From Candidatus Zixiibacteriota bacterium (GTDB lineage: Bacteria > Zixibacteria > MSB-5A5 > GN15 > FEB-12): a DNA stretch of 64,000 nt. Numbering within the stretch: the first letter of the stretch is position 1; the number at the start of each line of letters is the position of its first letter. Shown here piece after piece: positions 27,143 to 36,343 of this stretch. The notes below the pieces were generated by a model. That model saw only the letters and a list, made by a program, of their open reading frames with translations, searched no databases and was not told where the DNA came from. Made by a program: the position numbers and the translations under genes. The stretch covers positions 62,001-126,000 of the forward strand of contig JBFLZR010000008.1 in assembly GCA_040756055.1 (NCBI GenBank), in the 5' to 3' direction.

Positions 27143-28093
27143 ATGTCTACGATTAAAACAGCTGTTGTTGCTCTTGGCGGCAATGCCATTACCCGTCCCG
27201 AGGAAGAAGACACCATCTACAGACAGTTTGCCAACACGCGCAAATCCCTGGACGGCATTGTTGAGCTCGCGCGGGATGGTTACCGGCTGGTGGTGTCTCA
27301 CGGCAACGGTCCTCAGGTTGGCAACGCTTTGTTGCGGGTCGAGCTGGCGAGGGGAAAGGCCCCGATTCTTCCTCTGGGCGTACTGGTGGCCGACACCGAG
27401 GGCGGTATGGGCTATATGATAGAACAGTCGCTTCAGAACCGGCTCAGGGCGGAAAATATCAACAGGCCGGTGGTGACGATTATTACCCAGATGCTGGTCG
27501 ATGAGAAGGATCCGGCATCGCTCAATCCCACCAAGTATATCGGGCAGTTCTATACGGAGGCGCAGGCGAAGGAGTATTCCGAGTCACGCGGCTGGCAGAT
27601 GAAGACTGATGCCAACCGTGGTTGGCGCCGCGTGGTGCCGTCGCCCATTCCCTACAAGGCCGTAGAGGCCGAGACAATCAAGTTGCTGGTGGAGAATGGA
27701 ACAATCGTTATTGCCGCCGGGGGTGGGGGTATCCCGATTTATATCGATGAGAAGGGCAACTACGAAGGTATCGACGCCGTGATTGACAAAGACCTTGCCT
27801 CGGCGGTTCTGGCACAGGAGATAGGCGCGGGGATTCTCTCGATTCTGACGTCGGTGGACCAGGTGGCCGTCAATTTCGGCAAGCCTGACCAGAGAAATCT
27901 GGCGAAAGTTACGGTTTCGGAGATCAAGAAACTGTATGAAGACGGACATTTTCCGGCCGGCTCCATGGGGCCGAAGATTACAGCAGCCATCAAATTCATC
28001 GAAGGCGGCGGCGAGCTGGTGACAATAACATCGCTGGAAAACGCGGCAGCCGCCATTCGCGGCGAGGCCGGTACGAGGATTGTTCCGGATTGA
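27143..28093 (+). CDS. arcC: Carbamate kinase
   Basis: The enzyme reversibly transfers phosphate between carbamoyl phosphate and ADP. The 316-residue length is typical. Motifs include VVALGGNAI at the N-terminus, VVSHGNGPQVGNALLR, AAGGGGIPIY, and DKDLASAVLAQEIGAG. The C-terminal GSMGPKITAAIKFI is also conserved. No arginine deiminase or ornithine carbamoyltransferase gene is present nearby, so the source of carbamoyl phosphate is not shown by this window. Its stop lies two bases before the ATG of the CCA-adding enzyme gene. Confidence 0.96.
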   Translation: MSTIKTAVVALGGNAITRPEEEDTIYRQFANTRKSLDGIVELARDGYRLVVSHGNGPQVGNALLRVELARGKAPILPLGVLVADTEGGMGYMIEQSLQNRLRAENINRPVVTIITQMLVDEKDPASLNPTKYIGQFYTEAQAKEYSESRGWQMKTDANRGWRRVVPSPIPYKAVEAETIKLLVENGTIVIAAGGGGIPIYIDEKGNYEGIDAVIDKDLASAVLAQEIGAGILSILTSVDQVAVNFGKPDQRNLAKVTVSEIKKLYEDGHFPAGSMGPKITAAIKFIEGGGELVTITSLENAAAAIRGEAGTRIVPD

Positions 28094-28095
28094 TA

Positions 28096-29484
28096 ATGTG
28101 TGAATTGTCACAGGATACTATTGAAGATATCCTGAAAAAGGGTAGAATTTACGAAGTCGGCGGCGCGGTGCGCGACCGATTCCTGCTGTTAGGGAAGTCC
28201 GTAAAGGACCGGGACTATCTGGTGACCGGCGTACCGTACGACGATTTGACGGGGATATTGAAGGGGCACGGTCGCGTGGATCTGGTCGGAAGGAGTTTCG
28301 GCGTCATCAAGTTCACGGAGTTCCGCGACGGTGCGGCTCATACTTTCGATATTACGTTGCCTCGGAAGGAATACTCCACGGGAATCGGCCATAAGGACTT
28401 CAAGGTGGATTTCGATCCGCATCTGAGGGTGGAAGATGATCTTTTGAGGCGCGATTTTACCATAAATGCCATGGCTATATCGCTCGACGATGATGTTTTG
28501 ATCGATCCGCTCAACGGGCGGCTGGATCTTGACAATCGTCAGATTCGCATGGTTTACGACGGTTCATTTGAAGATGATCCGTTAAGAATGCTTCGGGCCA
28601 TACAATTCGCGGCCAGGTTCAATTTCATGATTGAGCCCAAGACTTTTGAGGCGCTGCGAAGGAACGCGCATCTAATGAAGTCGGTATCCAGTGAACGTAT
28701 AGCCGAGGAATTGAATAAACTTCTGGAGCTCGCTCCGCGCCCATCGGAAGGCCTCCGCATAATGCACACAACGGGTCTTCTGCGGGAAATCCTACCGGAA
28801 CTCGAGGCCTGTATTGATGTGGATCAGCCGGGTGGGTACCACAAGTACGACGTTTTTGAGCATACCTTGCATGTTATAGATGCCGCGAAGCCTGATCTCA
28901 GGCTGCGGTGGGCAGCGTTGTTTCACGATATTACCAAGCCAAAGCACAAGCGGGTGGTTGAGGATGGGGCGACCTTCTACGGGCATGAAGTCAGCGCTGC
29001 GAAGGTGGCCAGAGAGGTGCTTGGTCGTCTCAAGTACTCCAATGACTTGATCAAGGACGTGAGCACGCTCTGTGAAAGGCATATGTTCACGACAGATGTA
29101 ACGGACAAGGGATTGCGACGGCTGGTAAAGCGGGTTGGGGTGGATCTCATTTTCGACCTGCTTGACTTGCGGCGCGCCGATGTTGAGGGGCAGGGGATGG
29201 GCGGTTCGACGGATGATGTCGATCGGTTCGAGGCGGACATCAGGGCGGAACTCGAGAAAAAGCCGCCGTTCGGCCTATCGGATCTCGCTGTCAATGGCTC
29301 CGACTTGATGGCAATGTTCGCCATTCAACCGGGACCGGTAATCGGCGACATCCTCGATTATCTGATGGAACGAGTTCTTGACGAACCCGAGTTGAACACC
29401 TTCGAGCAGCTTAAGACTATAGCGACGGAATATTATCAAAAAATAGCGAAATATAAACATAGCGACAAGGAAACGAATCAATGA
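28096..29484 (+). CDS. CCA tRNA nucleotidyltransferase / poly(A) polymerase family with HD domain
   Basis: This 462-residue class II nucleotidyltransferase matches CCA-adding enzymes. The nucleotidyltransferase site is EVGGAVRDRFLL with the acidic pair in VKDRDYLVTG, and the basic RRDFTINAMAI and MLRAIQFAARF motifs follow. A C-terminal HD phosphohydrolase-like domain contains RWAALFHDITKPK and a later ERHMF segment. The role is to add or repair the tRNA 3' CCA end. The ATG at 28096 is preferred to the TTG at 28090. The last four bases overlap the sucC start (ATGA), so it is coupled with the TCA operon. Confidence 0.9.
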   Translation: MCELSQDTIEDILKKGRIYEVGGAVRDRFLLLGKSVKDRDYLVTGVPYDDLTGILKGHGRVDLVGRSFGVIKFTEFRDGAAHTFDITLPRKEYSTGIGHKDFKVDFDPHLRVEDDLLRRDFTINAMAISLDDDVLIDPLNGRLDLDNRQIRMVYDGSFEDDPLRMLRAIQFAARFNFMIEPKTFEALRRNAHLMKSVSSERIAEELNKLLELAPRPSEGLRIMHTTGLLREILPELEACIDVDQPGGYHKYDVFEHTLHVIDAAKPDLRLRWAALFHDITKPKHKRVVEDGATFYGHEVSAAKVAREVLGRLKYSNDLIKDVSTLCERHMFTTDVTDKGLRRLVKRVGVDLIFDLLDLRRADVEGQGMGGSTDDVDRFEADIRAELEKKPPFGLSDLAVNGSDLMAMFAIQPGPVIGDILDYLMERVLDEPELNTFEQLKTIATEYYQKIAKYKHSDKETNQ

Positions 29485-30617
29485 AAATTCACGAGTACCA
29501 GGCGAAAGAGATCTTCGCGGACGCCAAGATTCCGGTGCCGGGTGGCGGCATCGCCACGAATCCGGTTGAGGCTTTTGAGATTGCGGAAAGGTACCACAAG
29601 CCGGTGATGGTCAAGTCACAGGTGCACGTTGGCGGTAGAGGCAAAGCGGGCGGAATCAAGTTCGCGGAGAACGCCGAGGCCGCCAAAGTGCTGGCGCAGC
29701 AGATTATCGGAATGGATATAAAAGGTCTGACGGTCAAGAAGGTTCTCGTGACTGTCGCCGAGGATATCATCTCCGAGTCCTATGTCGGCATCATTCTCGA
29801 CCGTTCTACGAAGAAGCCGGTGATCATGGTTTCCCCGGCGGGCGGTGTGGATATTGAAGAGGTCGCGGCCAAGACGCCGGAGAAGATTTTCAAGCTGTAC
29901 GTCGATCCCGTTTTGGGACTGAAGAGCTATCAGGCAAGGAATCTCGCATACAAGCTTTATCGCGATATCGGCCAGGTGCGGGCCGCGGCCGACATAATCA
30001 TGAAGCTTTACAATGTGTTCTGGAAAGTGGATGCTTCACTTGTGGAGATAAACCCCCTGATTACGAATACAGCCGGTGAAGTTATTGCGCTGGATGCCAA
30101 GATCAATATCGATGACAACGCGTTGTATCGCCAGAAGAACATAGCCGCCATGCGTGATCTCGACGCCGAGGACCCGGCGGAAGTGGAAGCGCGCGAGGGT
30201 GACCTGTCGTTCGTGAAACTGGACGGTAATATCGGGTGTATCGTCAACGGAGCCGGTCTGGCGATGGCCACGATGGACCTTGTCAAGCGCTACGGCGGCG
30301 AACCGGCCAACTTTCTCGATATCGGCGGCTCTTCCAATCCGCAAAAGGTCGTAACGGCCATGAAGATTATCCTTTCGGACCCGAAAGTGAAGGCTATCCT
30401 GATAAATATCTTTGGCGGTATTACCCGTTGCGATGATGTCGCGACCGGCATTGTCGCCGCCTTCAAGGAACTCAATCCCACCGTGCCGGTGGTTGTGAGA
30501 TTGACCGGCACCAACGAGAAAGAAGCGTACAAGATTCTCAAGGCAGTCAATCTTCCCACCGAGGATACGCTGGATAAAGTAGTCAAGAAAGCCATCGAAC
30601 TGGCGGGTGTAGAGTAA
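29481..30617 (+). CDS. sucC: Succinyl-CoA synthetase (ADP-forming) beta subunit
   Basis: SucC carries the nucleotide-binding ATP-grasp domain and pairs with SucD. The 378-residue protein begins MKIHEYQAKEIF, the family hallmark. VKSQVHVGGRGKAGGIK marks the ATP-grasp Lys loop, SLVEINPLITN the metal-binding region and NFLDIGGSSNPQKV the C-terminal ligase domain. It starts inside the stop codon of the CCA-adding enzyme gene and lies 27 bases before sucD. It opens the central carbon operon that extends to icd. Confidence 0.96.
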   Translation: MKIHEYQAKEIFADAKIPVPGGGIATNPVEAFEIAERYHKPVMVKSQVHVGGRGKAGGIKFAENAEAAKVLAQQIIGMDIKGLTVKKVLVTVAEDIISESYVGIILDRSTKKPVIMVSPAGGVDIEEVAAKTPEKIFKLYVDPVLGLKSYQARNLAYKLYRDIGQVRAAADIIMKLYNVFWKVDASLVEINPLITNTAGEVIALDAKINIDDNALYRQKNIAAMRDLDAEDPAEVEAREGDLSFVKLDGNIGCIVNGAGLAMATMDLVKRYGGEPANFLDIGGSSNPQKVVTAMKIILSDPKVKAILINIFGGITRCDDVATGIVAAFKELNPTVPVVVRLTGTNEKEAYKILKAVNLPTEDTLDKVVKKAIELAGVE

Positions 30618-30644
30618 CAACTCAACGAGGAAGAGGATAAGAAA

Positions 30645-31715
30645 ATGTCAGTCTTCATAAATAAGAAAACTAAAGTAATCGTTCAGGGAATCACCGGCCG
30701 GGATGGTTCCTTTCACGCCGAACAGATGAAAGCCTACGGCACCGATGTCGTGGGCGGTGTTACTCCCGGAAAAGGCGGTACCAAAGTAGGCAGTATCCCG
30801 GTGTTCAACACCATGGAAGAGGCTGTCGAAAAGACAAAAGCGAATACCTCTGTTATCTATGTGCCGCCGGCCTTCGCGGTTGACGCCATTTATGAGGCGG
30901 TTGACGCTGGAATCAAGACTATCGTATGTATTACGGAGGGTGTACCGGCTAACGATATGATGAAGGTGTACCCTTATGTCAAAGAGCGCGGTGTGAGACT
31001 GATTGGGCCGAATTGTCCGGGATTGATATCACCCGGTGAGTCCAAGGTCGGTATTATGCCCGGCTCGATCGTGAAGAAGGGCAATATCGGCGTTGTTTCC
31101 CGCTCGGGCACCTTGACCTATGAAGCAATCTGGGCCCTGACGACCGAAGGGATGGGTCAGACGACATGTATTGGAATCGGTGGCGATCAGGTGATCGGCA
31201 CCAATTTCATTGATTGTCTTGAAGCTTTTCAGGCTGATAACGCCACTAAGGCTATTGTCATGATAGGTGAGATTGGCGGCAGTGATGAAGAGGATGCGGC
31301 GGCCTATATCAAGAAGCGCGTCACCAAGCCGGTGGTGTCGTTTATCGCCGGCCAGACAGCCCCTCCCGGCAAGCGTATGGGACATGCCGGAGCCATTATT
31401 TCAGGTGGCACCGGCACGGCTGCGGAAAAAATAGCCGCTCTGAACAAGGTGGGTATTCCGGTAGCGTTTTCACCGACTGAGATTCCGGGCTTGTTGAAGG
31501 AGTTGATGTCCGGGAAGAAAAAGACCCCGGCCAAAAAGGCAAAGAAAACGCCGGCTAGAAAGACCTCAGCCAAGAAGGTGTTAGCCAAGAAGACGCCAGA
31601 TAGGAAGACGGTCGGAAACAAAAAGACCACGCTGAAGAAAGCGGCCAGGAAAACGAAGAAATCGACCAAGAGACAGCCCGGTTCGGACATGAATAAGAAA
31701 CCGAAACGTAGATAG
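30645..31715 (+). CDS. sucD: Succinyl-CoA synthetase alpha subunit with a lysine-rich histone H1-like tail
   Basis: Residues 1 to about 288 are a normal Suc[19 protein letters not shown] at the CoA site, [20 protein letters not shown], and the phosphohistidine in [11 protein letters not shown]. The usual protein ends near here (LLKELM). This gene continues in frame for 66 more residues (291-356) containing 24 Lys and 6 Arg, arranged as repeats such as [18 protein letters not shown]. This resembles histone H1 C-termini and bacterial AlgP/Hc1-like proteins. No stop or frameshift separates core and tail. The tail is rare for this enzyme; it could bind nucleic acid, phosphates or a partner, or be a solubility feature. 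Confidence 0.95.
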   Translation: MSVFINKKTKVIVQGITGRDGSFHAEQMKAYGTDVVGGVTPGKGGTKVGSIPVFNTMEEAVEKTKANTSVIYVPPAFAVDAIYEAVDAGIKTIVCITEGVPANDMMKVYPYVKERGVRLIGPNCPGLISPGESKVGIMPGSIVKKGNIGVVSRSGTLTYEAIWALTTEGMGQTTCIGIGGDQVIGTNFIDCLEAFQADNATKAIVMIGEIGGSDEEDAAAYIKKRVTKPVVSFIAGQTAPPGKRMGHAGAIISGGTGTAAEKIAALNKVGIPVAFSPTEIPGLLKELMSGKKKTPAKKAKKTPARKTSAKKVLAKKTPDRKTVGNKKTTLKKAARKTKKSTKRQPGSDMNKKPKRR

Positions 31716-31754
31716 AGCGTTTTATATAATAATTGATACCTTTGAGGAACAAAT

Positions 31755-32018
31755 ATGACAGATTCGAACAAGATTGATGAGTCAGCTTCTAAGCCCAAGG
31801 TAAAGAGCAAATATGACTATTCCGTCGGTCCGCCGCCGCTGAAGATCAATCTGAGTTGGTGCAAGGCGTGCAACCTGTGTATCGCTTTATGCCCCCAGCA
31901 GGTTTTTGAGCCCGACCGTGACGGAAAGCCGGTTCAGGCCAGGCCTGAAAATTGTACGCAGTGCACGATATGCTGGGTACATTGTCCCGATTTCGCAATA
32001 ACGTCTAATTATAAGTGA
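31755..32018 (+). CDS. korD: 2-oxoglutarate:ferredoxin oxidoreductase, delta (ferredoxin-like) subunit
   Basis: This 87-residue protein binds two [4Fe-4S] clusters. The Cys motifs are CKACNLCIALCP and CTQCTICWVHCP. It begins with a charged stretch of about 25 residues and ends FAITSNYK. It passes electrons between the catalytic subunits and external ferredoxin. The gene leads a compact korD-korA-korB-korC block and lies 39 bases after sucD. Confidence 0.93.
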   Translation: MTDSNKIDESASKPKVKSKYDYSVGPPPLKINLSWCKACNLCIALCPQQVFEPDRDGKPVQARPENCTQCTICWVHCPDFAITSNYK

Positions 32019-32036
32019 GGTAGAACAGGTATTAAA

Positions 32037-33173
32037 ATGGCAGAAGCAGTAAAGAAACTACTCCAGGGTAATGGTGCCTGTGTTGAGGGCGCCATTTATG
32101 CCGGACTTCAGTTCTATGCCGGTTACCCTATAACTCCCTCTACCGAGATTGCCGAATCCTGTGCTCGCCAGCTTCCCAGAATCGGTGGCCGGTTCATCCA
32201 GATGGAGGACGAGATTGCGTCTATGGCCGCAATTATCGGTGCTTCCGTGACAGGACTGAAATCGATGACCGCCACTTCCGGTCCGGGTTATTCTCTGATG
32301 CTGGAAAACATTGGATATGCATACATGACTGAGACGCCCTGCGTTATTGTAAACGTGCAGCGCGGGGGTCCGTCCACCGGATTGCCGACCAAAGTCAGTC
32401 AGTCCGATACCATGCAGGCCCGCTGGGGTTCTCACGGTGATTATACCGCCATCGCGGTCGCTCCATCGACCGTCAATGACACGGTAACCGAGACAATTCG
32501 AGCCTTCAATCTCGCGGAAAGATTCAGAACGCCGGTGACGGTACTTCTGGATGAAGTCATCGGTCATATGCGGGAGATGGTGACGATTCCGCGGCCGGGT
32601 GAGTATGAGGTAATCAACCGCGTAAAGCCGACGAGCAAGCCGGAAGAATTTGTACCTTTCGAGATGACGCCGAACCTGGTGTCCCCGATGCCGTCGTACG
32701 GCGAGGGTTATCGCTATAATGTCACCGGGTTGACACACGACACGATGGGTTTTGCGACCAACCGTGCGGACGAGATTTTTGTCAAACTCGACAAACTCAA
32801 AAACAAAATAGAGAACTACAAAGACGAGATATTCAAACTTCGCGCCGAGAAGATGGATGACGCTGAAGTGGTCTTTATTACATACGGTTCGGTGTCCAGA
32901 GCCGCCCTCCAGGCTACATCGCTGGCTCGACAGGCAGGATACAAAGTTGGGTCGATTCAACTATACACGATTTGGCCGTTTGCTTATGACCAAATCAGGG
33001 ATCTTTGTTCCCGCTGCAAGAAGGTCATCGTTGCCGAATTGAACATGGGTCAGGTCATCGATGAGGTCAAGAAAGCGGTGTGCGGAGACGTGGACATCAT
33101 TCCGCTGCAGCGTTACGATGGTGAAATTCTCACTCCCGCCGAGCTGCTCGGCAAGCTCGAGGAGGTGCTCTAA
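32037..33173 (+). CDS. korA: 2-oxoglutarate:ferredoxin oxidoreductase, alpha subunit
   Basis: KorA forms part of the thiamine diphosphate enzyme that interconverts 2-oxoglutarate and succinyl-CoA with ferredoxin. The 378-residue protein has GYPITPSTEIAE, QMEDEIASMAAIIGAS, TATSGPGYSLM and NVQRGGPSTGLPTK, all typical of the alpha subunit of 2-oxoacid ferredoxin oxidoreductases. The GPSTGLPTK motif is shared with both KorA and VorA types; the succinyl-CoA synthetase neighbours favour 2-oxoglutarate as substrate. The stop overlaps the korB ATG by one base (TAATG). Confidence 0.93.
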   Translation: MAEAVKKLLQGNGACVEGAIYAGLQFYAGYPITPSTEIAESCARQLPRIGGRFIQMEDEIASMAAIIGASVTGLKSMTATSGPGYSLMLENIGYAYMTETPCVIVNVQRGGPSTGLPTKVSQSDTMQARWGSHGDYTAIAVAPSTVNDTVTETIRAFNLAERFRTPVTVLLDEVIGHMREMVTIPRPGEYEVINRVKPTSKPEEFVPFEMTPNLVSPMPSYGEGYRYNVTGLTHDTMGFATNRADEIFVKLDKLKNKIENYKDEIFKLRAEKMDDAEVVFITYGSVSRAALQATSLARQAGYKVGSIQLYTIWPFAYDQIRDLCSRCKKVIVAELNMGQVIDEVKKAVCGDVDIIPLQRYDGEILTPAELLGKLEEVL

Positions 33174-34012
33174 TGGCTACGACAGAACAACACAAATCCG
33201 ATTCGATGCTGAACTATCTGCGGCCACGCAAGAAATTCCCGAGCGTCTGGTGTCCGGGATGTGGCAACGGTATCGTGATGGGCGCCTTTATCCGGGCGGT
33301 CGAGAAGCTTGGATACTCCAAGGACGAGGTGGCTATGGTCTCAGGTATCGGATGTACCAGCCGGATGCCGGTCTACCTGGACTTTAACTCGCTTCACACC
33401 ACGCACGGCAGGGCGCTTGCCTTCGCGACCGGCGTGAAGTTCGCGCGGCCGAACATGAAGGTGGTTGTGATTACGGGCGATGGTGATGCTCTTGCTATCG
33501 GCGGTAACCACTTCATTCATGCCTGCCGGAGAAATATCGACATTACCGCCATTCTGATTAATAACTATATCTATGGCATGACCGGTGGTCAGGGTTCGCC
33601 CACGACCCCCGGCGGTTCGTTCTCCACAACCACGCCATACGGCAACGTGGAGAAGCATTTCGAGCCATGTCATCTGGCTATCGGCGCGGGAGCGTCTTTC
33701 GTTGGGCGTTCCACCGTATATCACTATCCTCAGATGGAGAAAATGATTATGCAGGCGTTGGAGCACAAGGGCTTTTCGCTCGTGGAAATCATCTCCAACT
33801 GTCACACCTACTATGGCCGGTTGAATCGCAAGGGTGATGCCACCGCCATGTTAAACTTCATGAAAGAAAACTCCGTCACTACGGCCAGGGCCAAGAGTAT
33901 GACGGAGGAAGAGTTGAAGGGCAAGTACCTAATCGGCACCCTCCACGAGGATACTGTTAAAACCGAATTCTGCGACGAGTACCAGAGAGTCGTCGATGCC
34001 CAGAAAGGATAG
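33173..34012 (+). CDS. korB: 2-oxoglutarate:ferredoxin oxidoreductase, beta subunit (ThDP-binding)
   Basis: KorB binds thiamine diphosphate and an Fe-S cluster. The ThDP motif is VITGDGDALAIGGNHF with the later NNYIYGMTGGQGSPTTP. The N-terminal WCPGCGNGIV and SGIGCTSRMP supply Cys residues. The 279-residue length is usual for the beta subunit. It overlaps korA by one base and precedes korC by 12 bases, so subunits should be made in stoichiometric amounts. Confidence 0.94.
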   Translation: MATTEQHKSDSMLNYLRPRKKFPSVWCPGCGNGIVMGAFIRAVEKLGYSKDEVAMVSGIGCTSRMPVYLDFNSLHTTHGRALAFATGVKFARPNMKVVVITGDGDALAIGGNHFIHACRRNIDITAILINNYIYGMTGGQGSPTTPGGSFSTTTPYGNVEKHFEPCHLAIGAGASFVGRSTVYHYPQMEKMIMQALEHKGFSLVEIISNCHTYYGRLNRKGDATAMLNFMKENSVTTARAKSMTEEELKGKYLIGTLHEDTVKTEFCDEYQRVVDAQKG

Positions 34013-34023
34013 AGAGGAAACCT

Positions 34024-34599
34024 ATGGCTGGAAAAATACTCGGTAAAGTTGGTATTCCCCAGGATCGTTTCGAGATCCGGCTATCCGGTTCGGGCGGCCA
34101 GGGAATGATCTTCGCGTCGGTCGTTCTTTGTGAGGCCATCGGCAAAGCCGGCGGAAAGAATGTGGTGCAATCACAATCCTACGGCCCGGAGGCCCGCGGA
34201 GGCGCTTCCAAGGCGGATGTGGTAGTTTCTTCCGAGGAGATTTACTACCCCAAGGCGATGAAACTTGATCTGCTCCTGGCTATGACCCAGGAGTCCCTGG
34301 ACAAGTATTATCCGGATCTCAAGGAAGGCGGCACGCTGGTGGTCGATACGTCGATGATCACGGAATTTCCGACGGAGAAATACTACGGATTGCCTTTCAC
34401 CCGGCTGGCGCGTGAAGAAGTCGGGCATATCATGGTAGCCAACGTGATTGCTCTCGGTTCCATTTGCGCTCTTACCGGTATCGTGCCGTTGGACGTTTTG
34501 ACGGATGCCGTGCTGGCGCGCGCGCCGCGGGGTACCGAGGACAGAAACAAGAAAGCTCTTCAGATTGGCCATGACGAAGCCATGAAGCTAAAGAAGTAG
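34024..34599 (+). CDS. korC: 2-oxoglutarate:ferredoxin oxidoreductase, gamma subunit
   Basis: This 191-residue protein matches the gamma subunit of 2-oxoacid:ferredoxin oxidoreductases. It begins with the EIRLSGSGGQGMIFASVVL motif, followed by QSQSYGPEARGGASKADVVV. No Fe-S motif is expected in this subunit. With KorD, KorA and KorB it completes a four-subunit enzyme. The order D-A-B-C is intact, with an RBS (GAGAGG) before the ATG. Confidence 0.94.
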   Translation: MAGKILGKVGIPQDRFEIRLSGSGGQGMIFASVVLCEAIGKAGGKNVVQSQSYGPEARGGASKADVVVSSEEIYYPKAMKLDLLLAMTQESLDKYYPDLKEGGTLVVDTSMITEFPTEKYYGLPFTRLAREEVGHIMVANVIALGSICALTGIVPLDVLTDAVLARAPRGTEDRNKKALQIGHDEAMKLKK

Positions 34600-34617
34600 C
34601 CCGTTGAGGTAAACAGG

Positions 34618-35013
34618 TTGAACCGAACATTATTGATCATTAAGCCTGATGCCACAGAGCGAAACCTGGTCGGGCACATCATCAGTCGTCTTGAAAAAGC
34701 CCGCTTCAAGATCGTTGAGATGAAAATGGTGCGTCTGACAAAAACGCAGGCGCGCCAGTTCTACGCGGTCCATGAAGGTAAACCGTTCCTTGACGCCCTC
34801 GTCGAGTTCATGACATCGGGGCCGGTGGTGCCGATGGTTCTTGAGAAAGAGGGCGCGGTTTCCCAGTTGCGGACGCTCGTGGGCGCCACCAATCCGGAGA
34901 AGGCGGATTGCGGCACCATTCGTTACGAGATTGGAATGGATATTCAGAGGAATTCCGTTCATGCCTCCGACTCCGACGAGAACGCCGCAAAAGAAATAGC
35001 TTTCTTTTTCTGA
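34618..35013 (+). CDS. ndk: Nucleoside diphosphate kinase
   Basis: Ndk equilibrates nucleoside di- and triphosphates by a phosphohistidine intermediate. The 131-residue protein has the N-terminal LLIIKPDATERNLVG and the active-site His115 in NSVHASDSDENA, with the loop FMTSGPVVPMVLE. It starts with TTG (34618), preceded by GAGG. Placement within the sucCD/kor operon makes sense, because nucleotide produced by succinyl-CoA synthetase can be redistributed. Confidence 0.96.
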   Translation: MNRTLLIIKPDATERNLVGHIISRLEKARFKIVEMKMVRLTKTQARQFYAVHEGKPFLDALVEFMTSGPVVPMVLEKEGAVSQLRTLVGATNPEKADCGTIRYEIGMDIQRNSVHASDSDENAAKEIAFFF

Positions 35014-35086
35014 GAAACACAGGGGTCGCTACGGACAAAGATCGGTGCTTAGCGGCCAAACGACAGAAAGCAAACAGGTCGTCGAG

Positions 35087-36304
35087 ATGGATATCAAGCT
35101 GGCCTATAACGCGGGTGAGATTGTCATTCACTTGCCTGATGATGTGAGTGTCACCGAATATTCGCCGAAATTGGCGCCACGGGAAGTTGATCTGTCGACT
35201 TTTCGTCGCGGCCTATCCGATGCCGGCGGTGAAGAATTACTTGCTTCGAATAGCCTCCTGTTTGTGGTCAACGATGGTCATCGCAATACGCCAACACCGA
35301 GGATCCTGAGCCTGCTTGATCAAATCAACCCGACTGTTTTAGACCGGGCATCGTTTGTGGTGGCCTGCGGCACCCATGAGCCGCCGACCGAGCAGCACTA
35401 TCTCAAGATATTCGGGGATCACCGCGAAAGGGTCGAGCCGCGGGTGCGGATTCACGACTGTCGCGATTACTCGACGATGACAAAGATCGGGCGCGACCAT
35501 TTCGGTGAAGAGGTCTGGCTCGATAGCGTCTTGTTTGAGTACGACGAGGTGGTCATGATAAGTTCGGCTGAGCCGCATTACTTCGCCGGTATGACAGGCG
35601 GGAGGAAGTCGCTTGTTCCGGGGCTGACTGATTTCGCCACGGTCGAACGCAATCACAATCAGGCAATATCGCTGGATGCCGCGCCGTTGAGGCTAAAAGG
35701 GAACCCGGTTGCCGAGCACATGGCGTCGGTTCTCGACATGATGGGCGCCCGGAAGTTCTTCGGGATTCAGGCTGTTATCGACGCGTCAAAGAAAATGGCC
35801 GCTGTGTTTTTCGGAGATCTGAAGACCTCTTTCGAAAGCGCCTATGAGTATTCGTGCGCGATGTATGCCAATCGTGTCGATAGCTACTACGATACCGTCA
35901 TTTGCGAAATGCTGCCTCCGCTGGACAATAATCTGTATCAGCTTCAGAAGGCGCTTGAAAACTGCCAGAGGGCGGTAAAAGATGGCGGCCGAATTATACT
36001 CGTGTCATCATGCGCCGGCGGAATAGGCTCTGAAAATTTCTACAGGCTGGCCGACAACTGGGATCGGGAAAAGAACGAGCCGAAGGATGGAGTTATCAGG
36101 TTTGGCTCACATAAGCTGTCACGGGTTAACGCGATGCAGCGTCGCATTGACGTGAGGGTGTATTCAACTTTGCCTGATGATACCGTGAGGCACGTTTTTT
36201 ATGAGCCGCTTCACAGTCCGGACGAATGTTTTGCGTCAATAAACGTTGCTGAACATAAGATAGCCGTTGTCCGGGATGCCGGACATACTGTTTTGACAAC
36301 TTAA
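35087..36304 (+). CDS. LarA-family nickel-pincer enzyme (lactate racemase superfamily)
   Basis: The protein belongs to the LarA (DUF2088) superfamily. Counting from the ATG at 35087 it has 405 residues, with VACGTHEPP (H97), GMTGGRKSLVPG (K174) and the later RNHNQ (H190). In Lactobacillus plantarum LarA the key residues are H108, K184 and H200; the K-to-H spacing of 16 is kept exactly. K184 of that enzyme bears the nickel-pincer nucleotide cofactor. A GTG start at 35045 would add 14 residues. No larB, larC or larE gene is in the window. Substrate is unknown, since the family includes racemases and epimerases of 2-hydroxy acids. The neighbour mdh suggests a malate- or lactate-like substrate, which is inference. 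Confidence 0.85.
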   Translation: MDIKLAYNAGEIVIHLPDDVSVTEYSPKLAPREVDLSTFRRGLSDAGGEELLASNSLLFVVNDGHRNTPTPRILSLLDQINPTVLDRASFVVACGTHEPPTEQHYLKIFGDHRERVEPRVRIHDCRDYSTMTKIGRDHFGEEVWLDSVLFEYDEVVMISSAEPHYFAGMTGGRKSLVPGLTDFATVERNHNQAISLDAAPLRLKGNPVAEHMASVLDMMGARKFFGIQAVIDASKKMAAVFFGDLKTSFESAYEYSCAMYANRVDSYYDTVICEMLPPLDNNLYQLQKALENCQRAVKDGGRIILVSSCAGGIGSENFYRLADNWDREKNEPKDGVIRFGSHKLSRVNAMQRRIDVRVYSTLPDDTVRHVFYEPLHSPDECFASINVAEHKIAVVRDAGHTVLTT

Positions 36305-36343
36305 AACTTAACTAAACACCATACCCAATTAGGGAGAGGTACC

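Noticed and set aside
31755-34599. Reading the four-subunit enzyme as pyruvate:ferredoxin oxidoreductase
   Set aside because: Subunit order and motifs fit 2-oxoglutarate enzymes and the neighbours are succinyl-CoA synthetase genes. The substrate is still inferred.
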